13,831 nt of DNA from an uncultured Clostridia bacterium. Its GTDB lineage: Bacteria > Bacillota > Clostridia > Oscillospirales > Ruminococcaceae. Numbering within the stretch: the first letter of the stretch is position 1; the number at the start of each line of letters is the position of its first letter. Position numbers and translations under genes: made by a program. Positions 1 through 5,580 of the stretch are shown piece by piece. Location of the stretch: positions 1 to 13,831 of the forward strand of contig CAMEPN010000014.1 of assembly GCA_945931735.1 (NCBI GenBank), given 5' to 3'. The notes under the pieces are model-generated. The model had not been told where the DNA came from. It searched no databases and saw only the letters and a list, made by a program, of their open reading frames with translations.

Positions 1-987
1 GGGTATCAGCTTCATCTTTGCGATAAGGTTGCGCCTTGTCTGGTTTGTCGGCATGAACGAGCGCGGCCATGTCGGCGTGTATTTGATGAACGGGCGGGCG
101 AACGGTATTCCCGAGCGGTTCGCATAGCCGATAGCATGGGCGGTTCCCGAGTCGGGAACGCCTGCGACTATATCCGTCGTTACGTTGTCCCTCGCCGCGA
201 GCATATCTCCGCAGCGATAGCGCATCTGCTCGACATTTACACCCTCATACGACGAGGTGGGGTAGCCGTAGTATATCCACAGGAACGTGCATATCTTCAT
301 TTCGTCCTGCGGCTTTTGCAGCACCTCGTAGCCGTCCTTTGTGATGAAATCTATCTCCCCCGCGCCAAGCTCATGCTCGTCCGTATAGCCGAGGTTAAGG
401 TAGGCGAAGCTCTCGAACGCAACGCAGCGCGCGCCGTCCTTTTTTCCGATAACAGCAGGCGTTCTGCCCATTCTGTCGCGGGCGGCGTATATTCCCTCGG
501 GAGTCATTATCAGCATCGTGAGCGAGCCTTTCACTACCTCCTGAACATAGCGTATGCCCTCGGTGATGGTTTTTTTCTGATTAATTAGCGACGCGGCTAC
601 CTCGGTCGGGTTGAGCCTGCCGCTGCTCATCTCGAGATAATGAGAAAATCCGTTGTTGAGCGACATTTCCGCAAGCTCGTCGATGTTGTTTATTATACCG
701 ACAGTGGTTATCGCGTAGCTTCCGAGGTGGGATTTTACAAGCAGGGGCTGCGGCTCGTTGTCCGAAATACAGCCGATGCCTATGTGACCCTCAAGCTCGT
801 CAAGGTCGTCCTCAAACTTAGTCCTGAACGGCGCGTGCTCAATATTGTGTATCGAGCGCTTGAACCCGTCCTCGCCGTAAACCGCCATACCGCCTCTGCG
901 CGTTCCGAGATGAGAATGATAGTCAACGCCGAAAAAAAGGTCGTTCGTACAGCTCTCCCCCGAAACAACTCCGAAAAATCCGCCCAT
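1..987 (-). CDS. PurF-like amidophosphoribosyltransferase with degenerate glutaminase site (C-terminus outside window)
   Basis: The 329 visible residues match glutamine-PRPP amidotransferase (PurF), which makes phosphoribosylamine in the first step of purine synthesis. An Ntn-type glutaminase domain (about 1-225) is followed by the start of a phosphoribosyltransferase domain. The latter has a PRPP loop, VPDSG at 277-281 followed by GYA, and a FMPTNQTRR block at 311-319 like the PurF FIQPTQ region. The glutaminase domain is odd. True PurF exposes an N-terminal Cys (MCG or a processed CGVFG), but here the start is MGGFFGVVS with Gly2 in that place. The usual HRGQ reads TRRGG (29-33), HVRYST reads GCISD (72-76), and HNGN reads TVGIIN (95-100). 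The fold motif ARDxxGxxP (169-177) is kept. ATG at 987 follows an AAAGGGAG ribosome binding site. It is probably a PurF paralogue that uses free ammonia or has another role; the function is inference. Confidence 0.85.
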   Translation of the reverse strand, partial: MGGFFGVVSGESCTNDLFFGVDYHSHLGTRRGGMAVYGEDGFKRSIHNIEHAPFRTKFEDDLDELEGHIGIGCISDNEPQPLLVKSHLGSYAITTVGIINNIDELAEMSLNNGFSHYLEMSSGRLNPTEVAASLINQKKTITEGIRYVQEVVKGSLTMLIMTPEGIYAARDRMGRTPAVIGKKDGARCVAFESFAYLNLGYTDEHELGAGEIDFITKDGYEVLQKPQDEMKICTFLWIYYGYPTSSYEGVNVEQMRYRCGDMLAARDNVTTDIVAGVPDSGTAHAIGYANRSGIPFARPFIKYTPTWPRSFMPTNQTRRNLIAKMKLIP

Positions 988-1080
988 GTTTTTCTCCCTT
1001 TCAATATCCGTATATCTGCGCAGCAGTCATGCTCTTCCGCCGAAAAACCGCGGCACCGAAAACATTGTGCTGCCCTAAAT

Positions 1081-1109
1081 ATTATATCACATCGAGCCGC
1101 TGTTGTCAA
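1081..1109 (-). promoter_or_regulatory. Sigma-A promoter of the PurF-like gene
   Basis: On the minus strand TTGACA (1104-1109) and TATAAT (1081-1086) are separated by exactly 17 bases, a perfect consensus. The implied leader to ATG 987 is about 85 nt. I see no purine riboswitch core or other known motif in that leader. Confidence 0.85.
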
Positions 1110-1110
1110 C

Positions 1111-1142
1111 AAAAAGCCGCACAGGCATTGCACCCGTGCGGC
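1111..1142 (-). terminator. Rho-independent terminator after the GH43 gene
   Basis: In the minus-strand RNA a GCCGCAC/GTGCGGC stem (7 perfect pairs, extendable by two G-C pairs past one mismatch) is followed by UUUUUG. It starts 5 nt after the GH43 stop codon and ends 1 base before the -35 hexamer of the next gene. Confidence 0.85.
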
Positions 1143-1147
1143 GAAAA

Positions 1148-2620
1148 TCATTTCAGTTTATACTCAAACCCGCTGAACTCAGCCGTTCCTCCGACCGCGT
1201 AAAGCCCGAGCAACACGCCCGTGAATCCGCCCGAAACCTCGCTCGTGAGGTATTTCGACTGCGCGCCGCCAAGTGAAGTTTCTCCCTTTTCGGTGACAGC
1301 GGAGAAATAATATCCGAAGTTGTCCATGCGTATTTTCAGCACCGCTTCCCCGCTCTCCAGCGGAACTGCGGTCTGAACGTGCTTTATGTCGCCGATGTTC
1401 AGCTTCTCGACCGCCTCGAAGCCGTGTTCCGTGCTCCTTATCGCCGCGTCATAATGCTCCGACTCGCACATATAGGCGGTCACGCCCGCTTCGCCGCCGT
1501 CAAGCTTGACCCTTACGGAAAGCTCGCCGACAAAGTCGCGCTGCCTTATTGCTATAAACGTCGGAGAGTCTGCCATATCGAGCGTTATGTCCGTACCGCG
1601 GAGCACAGCTTTGTTTTCCGTCAGCTCATAATTTTCCTCATGCGGGTGGCGCAGGAAGCACCACTCCTTGTCCCACGAGGTATTCTCAAACGTGTATACC
1701 GACTGCCTGCGCTGCTCAAAATCGCCCTTTATTTCATAGCTTTCGTCGCAGGTGCCGTCAATTCCCGCCGAGAACCAGCCGTCCTCCCCGAACTTTACCG
1801 GCATAAGGAACACCTCGCGCCCGAGGTTGTGGAACGGCATCCATATCCCTATCTGCCTGAAACCGAGCGATAAAATGTGCCAGTCGCCGTATTTATCGCA
1901 GATAAGGTCGCCGTGGCCTATTCCCTGAATGATGAACGGAGCCTTGTTTCTGTTGGTGACAACCGGATTGTGCGGGTTAGACACGAACGGTCCCCATACG
2001 CTGTCCGCGCGCGCGGAGGTTATCATGTGGCCGTACTCCGTTCCGCCCTCCGCCGCCATGAGATAATACGTTCCGTTTATCCTGTAAAGGTGAGGCGATT
2101 CGAGGTAGCGCCCGCCGGACCCCTGCCATATGCAGCGGCTCGGGGATAGCTTCTCGCCCGTTTCAATGTTTATCTCGCACTGGACAACGCCGCCTTTTCC
2201 CTCGTCGTCCGCGCCGTTGCTCATAAAATAGGTGCGTCCGTCCTCAAAATAAAGCGACGGGTCAATGCCGCCCTGATCGACATATATCGGGTCAGACCAC
2301 TCTCCGTAAATGTCGTCCGTGTAAACGTAGAAGTTCTGGTGGGTGGTGTCGTTGGTAGTCACCATGTAAAATCTGCCGTTATTAAAGCGGATTGTTGGCG
2401 CGAAAACGCCGCCCGAGCTGTTTATCTTCTCAAGCATGACCTGCGACTTCCGCGTGAGCACATGGCCTATCTGCGTCCAGTTTACAAGGTCGTCGCTCTC
2501 GAACAGCGGCACGCCCGGGAAATACTGGAACGAGCTGCAAACGAGGTAATATTTCCCGTTCGCCTCGCAGACGCTGGGGTCGGGATAAAAGCCCTTAACT
2601 ACCGGGTTTGTATATTTCAT
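1148..2620 (-). CDS. GH43 family glycoside hydrolase (beta-xylosidase / alpha-L-arabinofuranosidase type)
   Basis: A 490-residue GH43 five-bladed propeller enzyme. Family catalytic residues can be placed: general base Asp14 in FYPDPS, the pKa-modulating Asp120 in GGIDPSLYF, and general acid Glu174 in RYLESPHLY. GHGD at 235-238 carries the conserved histidine near the central ion. Residues from about 310 to 490 form a C-terminal beta-sandwich of the kind found in XynB-type GH43 enzymes, ending LLGLYAVGGTAEFSGFEYK. There is no signal peptide, so it probably trims imported xylo- or arabino-oligosaccharides in the cytoplasm. The start has an AAAAGGAG ribosome binding site. The gene is a single transcription unit with its own terminator. 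The family call is secure, but the exact substrate cannot be read from sequence. Confidence 0.93.
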   Translation of the reverse strand: MKYTNPVVKGFYPDPSVCEANGKYYLVCSSFQYFPGVPLFESDDLVNWTQIGHVLTRKSQVMLEKINSSGGVFAPTIRFNNGRFYMVTTNDTTHQNFYVYTDDIYGEWSDPIYVDQGGIDPSLYFEDGRTYFMSNGADDEGKGGVVQCEINIETGEKLSPSRCIWQGSGGRYLESPHLYRINGTYYLMAAEGGTEYGHMITSARADSVWGPFVSNPHNPVVTNRNKAPFIIQGIGHGDLICDKYGDWHILSLGFRQIGIWMPFHNLGREVFLMPVKFGEDGWFSAGIDGTCDESYEIKGDFEQRRQSVYTFENTSWDKEWCFLRHPHEENYELTENKAVLRGTDITLDMADSPTFIAIRQRDFVGELSVRVKLDGGEAGVTAYMCESEHYDAAIRSTEHGFEAVEKLNIGDIKHVQTAVPLESGEAVLKIRMDNFGYYFSAVTEKGETSLGGAQSKYLTSEVSGGFTGVLLGLYAVGGTAEFSGFEYKLK

Positions 2621-2677
2621 TGAGGTTTCTCCTTTTCACTTATGATACGCGGCTGCACGCGCCGTCCTTACGATATC

Positions 2678-2704
2678 ATTTTATCACAAAAAAACGCGTT
2701 TCAA
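2678..2704 (-). promoter_or_regulatory. Probable GH43 promoter with palindromic operator-like site
   Basis: TTGAAA (2699-2704) and TAAAAT (2678-2683) on the minus strand are 15 bases apart, short of the ideal 17, so this is a weaker call. The -35 overlaps the perfect 10-bp palindrome AAACGCGTTT at 2692-2701. A central CG flanked by an A/T-rich dyad is typical of LacI-family or CcpA-like operators, which often control glycosidase genes. A binding protein is inference. Confidence 0.5.
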
Positions 2705-2747
2705 TAGCAAAATACTCCCCGATTTATGCACTATCTTACCATAAACG

Positions 2748-2776
2748 CAAAAAAACCGCCCAAAAATCGGACGGTT
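2748..2776 (-). terminator. Terminator after rplA
   Basis: In the minus-strand RNA an AACCGUCC/GGGCGGUU stem (8 pairs, one G-U) with a 7-nt loop runs into a U tract. It lies about 25 nt beyond the rplA stop and closes the ribosomal operon. Confidence 0.85.
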
Positions 2777-2801
2777 CTTTACGCTTATTATCGGCGGTCA
2801 A

Positions 2802-3494
2802 TCATACACCGAACTTAGTGGTGTTTACCTTTACGCCGGGTCCCATTGTGGAAGAAACTGTGCAGCTCTTGATATACTGACCCTTTGCCGCAGCAGGTCT
2901 TGCCTTAGCAACAGCTTCCATAAGAGCGTTGAAGTTCTCGTCGAGCTTCTCTGCGCCGAAGGACGCCTTGCCGATGGGGCAGTGAATGATGTTAGCCTTG
3001 TCAAGACGGTACTCGATCTTACCTGCCTTAGCTTCCTGAACAGCCTTAGCAACGTCGGGTGTTACTGTGCCCGCCTTGGGGTTAGGCATCAGTCCGCGCG
3101 GACCGAGAACCTTACCGAGTCTGCCGACTACGCCCATCATGTCGGGAGTAGCGATAACGACCTCGAAGTCCATCCAGCCGCCGTTGATCTTTGCAACTGT
3201 GTCGTTGTCAGCGATGTAATCAGCGCCTGCTGCCTTTGCGTCTGCTTCCTTCTCGGGCTTGCAGAATACGAGAGTTCTTATGGTCTTACCTGTGCCGTTG
3301 GGAAGAACAACCGCGCCGCGAACCTGCTGGTCAGCGTGGCGGGAGTCAACGCCGAGGCGGATATGCAGCTCAACAGTTTCGTCAAACTTAGCCTTAGCGG
3401 TCTTGCAAACTAAATCTAAAGCTTCGTTGGATTCATAAACCTTGGAAGAATCAACGAGCTTGGTGCTTTCAATATACTTCTTACCGTGTTTCAT
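2802..3494 (-). CDS. rplA: 50S ribosomal protein L1
   Basis: A full-length L1 of 230 residues, the usual size. It shows the family core [17 protein letters not shown] (about 129-145) and the C-terminal block [12 protein letters not shown]1 binds the mobile L1 stalk of 23S rRNA near the E site and in many bacteria represses its own operon by binding mRNA. ATG 3494 has an AAGGAGG site 7 nt upstream. The 47-nt gap from rplK carries a candidate L1-binding structure (see 3509-3534). It is the last gene of the operon, because a terminator follows and rplJ/rplL are absent. Confidence 0.98.
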   Translation of the reverse strand: MKHGKKYIESTKLVDSSKVYESNEALDLVCKTAKAKFDETVELHIRLGVDSRHADQQVRGAVVLPNGTGKTIRTLVFCKPEKEADAKAAGADYIADNDTVAKINGGWMDFEVVIATPDMMGVVGRLGKVLGPRGLMPNPKAGTVTPDVAKAVQEAKAGKIEYRLDKANIIHCPIGKASFGAEKLDENFNALMEAVAKARPAAAKGQYIKSCTVSSTMGPGVKVNTTKFGV

Positions 3495-3508
3495 TTATTA
3501 TCCTCCTT

Positions 3509-3534
3509 GTGGTCAAACGGAAAAATCCTCCCAC
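3509..3534 (-). promoter_or_regulatory. Candidate L1-binding mRNA element (23S rRNA H76-77 mimic)
   Basis: The minus-strand RNA can fold as GUGG (3531-3534) paired with CCAC (3509-3512), then an asymmetric internal loop (GA on one side, GUUUGA on the other), then GGA/UCC closed by a UUUU loop. The L1 site of 23S rRNA has the same plan: GUGG, GA, GG-rich helix, return strand ending in a UUGA-containing loop, then CCAC. The rplA Shine-Dalgarno AAGGAGG begins directly after the element, so L1 bound here could block rplA translation. The fold was made by eye. Confidence 0.6.
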
Positions 3535-3541
3535 GAATATA

Positions 3542-3967
3542 TTAGTCAACTACCTCAACGCCCATGGAACGAGCCGTGCCTGCGATCATGGACATTGCTG
3601 TGTCAATGTTAGCAGCGTTCAGGTCGGGCATCTTTGTTTCAGCGATCTCCTTAAGCTGAGCCTTGGTGATCTTTGCAACCTTGGTCTTGTTGGGAACGCC
3701 GGAACCGCTCTCGATCTTGCAAGCCTTCTTGATGAGAACGCTTGCGGGAGGAGTCTTGGTGATAAATGTGAAGCTTCTGTCTGCGTAAACTGTGATAACA
3801 ACAGGGATTATCAGACCTGCCTTATCCTTTGTGCGCTCGTTGAATTCCTTGGTAAACGCCATGATGTTAACGCCGTGCTGACCCAGTGCAGGACCAACAG
3901 GGGGAGCAGGTGTAGCCTTACCGGCAGGAATCTGTAATTTAATAAATCCTGTAACCTTCTGTGCCAT
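3542..3967 (-). CDS. rplK: 50S ribosomal protein L11
   Basis: L11 of 141 residues, exactly the common length. The N-terminal domain begins [18 protein letters not shown] with the [13 protein letters not shown] motif. The C-terminal RNA-binding domain ends with [15 protein letters not shown]11 sits at the GTPase-associated centre with L10/L12. The start is ATG 3967, 9 nt after GGAGG. An in-frame TTG at 3976 lies directly against that Shine-Dalgarno sequence and cannot be the start. It follows nusG by 32 nt. Confidence 0.98.
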   Translation of the reverse strand: MAQKVTGFIKLQIPAGKATPAPPVGPALGQHGVNIMAFTKEFNERTKDKAGLIIPVVITVYADRSFTFITKTPPASVLIKKACKIESGSGVPNKTKVAKITKAQLKEIAETKMPDLNAANIDTAMSMIAGTARSMGVEVVD

Positions 3968-3999
3968 GTCAATCAACCTCCATATAAAAACTAGAAGAA

Positions 4000-4527
4000 T
4001 TAAATTTTGCGGATAGCAGCAATTTCAAGCGTTGTCGGGGTCGCCTCGCCGAACATATTGTAGACATCTACAACTGCGGTCTGCTTCTCGGGGTCGATCT
4101 CTCTTACGACGCCCTCAAAGCCCTCAAGCAGACCCTGCTTGATGCTGACGTTATCGCCGACCTCAAAGGATATCTTGGTTTCCTTAGAGGTATGTTCGAG
4201 GTTTCTTACCTCGTCCTCGCTGAGAGGGGTAGGCTTGGATTCCGGGCCGACGAAGCCCGTAACTCCTCTGGTATTTCTGCAAATATACCACGACTCGTTG
4301 GTTTCTACCATCTTTACGAAGACATAGCCGGGATAGACCTTTTCCTCGGTTTCAACGGTCTTGCCGCTGTCGTTGGTGACGGTCTTTTTTACGGTGGGAA
4401 CGGCAACATCTTCGATGAGGTTCTGAAGATTTCTGTTTTCAACGACCTTCATGATATCAGCCGCTACCTTGTTCTCATATCCCGAATATGTGTGAAGGAT
4501 ATACCACTTTGCTTCTGAGTCAGCCAT
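4000..4527 (-). CDS. nusG: Transcription termination/antitermination factor NusG
   Basis: NusG of 175 residues, normal length. The NGN domain starts with [15 protein letters not shown] and includes YPGYVFVKM and the [11 protein letters not shown] region. The KOW domain covers about 120-172, [12 protein letters not shown] followed by [10 protein letters not shown]. NusG binds the clamp of RNA polymerase and links it to Rho or the ribosome. A GGGGG stretch 8 nt before ATG 4527 serves as ribosome binding site. It is 19 nt from secE. Confidence 0.97.
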   Translation of the reverse strand: MADSEAKWYILHTYSGYENKVAADIMKVVENRNLQNLIEDVAVPTVKKTVTNDSGKTVETEEKVYPGYVFVKMVETNESWYICRNTRGVTGFVGPESKPTPLSEDEVRNLEHTSKETKISFEVGDNVSIKQGLLEGFEGVVREIDPEKQTAVVDVYNMFGEATPTTLEIAAIRKI

Positions 4528-4546
4528 TATTTACCCCCTTGACGCA

Positions 4547-4861
4547 TCAGCCCAGTATCAGTCTGTTCAGCAAGCCGAACAGCGAGTCGACGCCGAAGAT
4601 AAACAGCGCAGCGAGCGCGCAGGTTATGATAACAACTACGGTGTTTCGTGTTGTCTGCTTCGGTGTGGGCCATACTACCTTTTTGAACTCGGACTTTGCG
4701 TCCTTAAAATACTTCACAATGGACTTCTTGGGCTTGCCGGACTTTGAGTTCTTCTTAGCCTTTTCGTCCTTTGCGTTCTTCTGCTTTTTTGCAGAATCGT
4801 CTGCGCTCTTTTCGGAAGCATCAACGGGAGATTTCTTTTCAAGCTCTAAATCTTTAGCCAT
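4547..4861 (-). CDS. secE: Preprotein translocase subunit SecE
   Basis: The 104-residue protein has one C-terminal membrane segment (about 73-99) and the SecE signature around KSEFKKVVWPTPKQT (57-71), an amphipathic helix before the membrane span. SecE clamps SecY in the SecYEG channel. The first 47 residues are a Lys/Ser/Asp-rich, probably disordered cytoplasmic extension; the minimal Gram-positive SecE is about 60 residues. AAGGAGG precedes ATG 4861. It sits between rpmG and nusG, the standard order. Confidence 0.96.
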   Translation of the reverse strand: MAKDLELEKKSPVDASEKSADDSAKKQKNAKDEKAKKNSKSGKPKKSIVKYFKDAKSEFKKVVWPTPKQTTRNTVVVIITCALAALFIFGVDSLFGLLNRLILG

Positions 4862-4879
4862 CTTGAATCCTCCTTATGA

Positions 4880-5029
4880 TCACTTGGTTTCCTTATGAAG
4901 AGTATGCTTCTTGCAGAATCTGCAGTACTTGTTCATTTCAAGTCTGTCGGGGTCGTTCTTCTTGTTCTTCATGGTGTTGTAGTTGCGCTGTTTGCATTCT
5001 GTACACGCCAGTGTAATTTTTACTCTCAC
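4880..5029 (-). CDS. rpmG: 50S ribosomal protein L33 (zinc-binding form)
   Basis: A 49-residue L33 read as [17 protein letters not shown] and ending [12 protein letters not shown] (9-12) and CRFC (36-39) are the two CxxC pairs of the zinc-containing C+ type. The start is GTG 5029 with AGGAGG 8 nt upstream. It lies 18 nt before secE and is the first full gene of the operon driven from 5157-5185. Confidence 0.96.
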   Translation of the reverse strand: MRVKITLACTECKQRNYNTMKNKKNDPDRLEMNKYCRFCKKHTLHKETK

Positions 5030-5041
5030 TTTCGGCACCTC

Positions 5042-5065
5042 CTATTTTCTTGCCTTTTCAGGCAT
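5042..5065 (-). CDS. Possible seven-codon leader ORF before rpmG
   Basis: ATG 5065 reads MPEKARK and stops at TAG 5042-5044. It has its own GGGAGG six bases upstream, and its stop overlaps the AGGAGG of rpmG. The same bases also form a UGCCU-GAAA-AGGCA hairpin, so the pattern may be structural instead of coding. Translation is not shown. Confidence 0.35.
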   Translation of the reverse strand: MPEKARK

Positions 5066-5156
5066 TATTGCCTCCCTCAGCCGCGGAATTGCGGATTTAA
5101 CGGGGCGGATATGCGAAAAAACGCACAAAAAAATAAGCCCCATTCGAGGTAATACA

Positions 5157-5185
5157 ATTATAACACAATATTCTCCGCTTGTCAA
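5157..5185 (-). promoter_or_regulatory. Sigma-A promoter of the rpmG-rplA operon
   Basis: TTGACA (5180-5185), a 17-base spacer and TATAAT (5157-5162) form a perfect consensus, as expected for a ribosomal operon. The leader to rpmG is about 120 nt. It contains a GGGGC/GCCCC hairpin (5102-5141) with an inner GCG/CGC stem. Confidence 0.9.
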
Positions 5186-5204
5186 GGGCTTTTAATAAAA
5201 AAAT

Positions 5205-5236
5205 ACAGAAAAAGCCGCGCTTTTCGGGCGCGGCTT
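5205..5236 (-). terminator. Terminator after the 92-residue unknown gene
   Basis: An AAGCCGCGC/GCGCGGCUU stem of 9 perfect pairs with a 7-nt loop runs into UUUCUG and a further U-rich stretch in the minus-strand RNA. It starts 5 nt after the stop codon at 5242 and separates this gene from the ribosomal operon promoter. Confidence 0.88.
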
Positions 5237-5241
5237 GATTT

Positions 5242-5520
5242 TTACATATCCTGAATGTCGGCAGCAGTGATGTCATTCTCGAGGTTATCCCGCGCAAGGT
5301 CGGTATCAATCTCCGGATAAACGTCGGAAATAGGCTTTTCCTTATCGACCAGCCCGAAGGATTCGCTGTGCCATACCTTCTGCGAGGGCGGCTTTGTCCC
5401 CGCGATTATCGGGTTGGCGCGCTGCTTGGTGTGCTTTGCCGCGCCCTGAAGCTCCGGCACGGGTGCCGTGTCATTGTGTTCCTTATGATATTCGGGACGT
5501 TTCATTCCCTGTTTCGACAT
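5242..5520 (-). CDS. Small hydrophilic protein of unknown function
   Basis: 92 residues starting MSKQGMKRPEYHKEH, with no signal peptide, membrane span or cysteine. I do not recognise the family. The first 50 residues are basic and rich in Pro, Lys and His, and probably disordered. The last 40 are acidic, with DTDLARDNLENDITAADIQD at 72-91 likely helical. The start at ATG 5520 has GAGGTG upstream, and both lie in an unusual inverted repeat (5518-5543). It follows the ABC permease gene by 60 nt without an obvious terminator between, so it may also be read from that operon. It ends at a strong terminator. Coding is supported by the ribosome binding site, terminator and strand agreement. Confidence 0.75.
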   Translation of the reverse strand: MSKQGMKRPEYHKEHNDTAPVPELQGAAKHTKQRANPIIAGTKPPSQKVWHSESFGLVDKEKPISDVYPEIDTDLARDNLENDITAADIQDM

Positions 5521-5543
5521 AATATCACCTCGATGATATTATG
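5518..5543 (-). repeat. Perfect 10-bp inverted repeat over start codon and Shine-Dalgarno
   Basis: CATAATATCA and TGATATTATG flank the six bases TCGAGG. In the mRNA the GAGG core would lie in the hairpin loop, and the AUG of the 92-residue gene would form the end of the stem. It could be a translational control hairpin or a protein operator. Confidence 0.75.
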
Positions 5544-5580
5544 CCATGCCGGAGCAAAATAATGCGCGGTCGATTTTTAT

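Noticed and set aside
988..1080. Possible purine riboswitch in the leader of the PurF-like gene
   Set aside because: No three-way-junction core or terminator/antiterminator pair can be drawn in about 85 nt.
136..1176. Plus-strand frames of 150 and 178 codons opposite the PurF-like gene
   Set aside because: The minus frame is open across 1-987 and matches PurF throughout; the plus frames are by-products of its codon use.
1379..2149. Plus-strand open frames opposite the GH43 gene
   Set aside because: The minus strand encodes GH43 catalytic motifs without interruption. The plus frames show no domain and no Shine-Dalgarno.
5102..5141. GGGGC/GCCCC hairpin in the rpmG leader as a transcription attenuator
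   Set aside because: The U stretches lie inside the hairpin, not after it, so it does not look like an intrinsic terminator.
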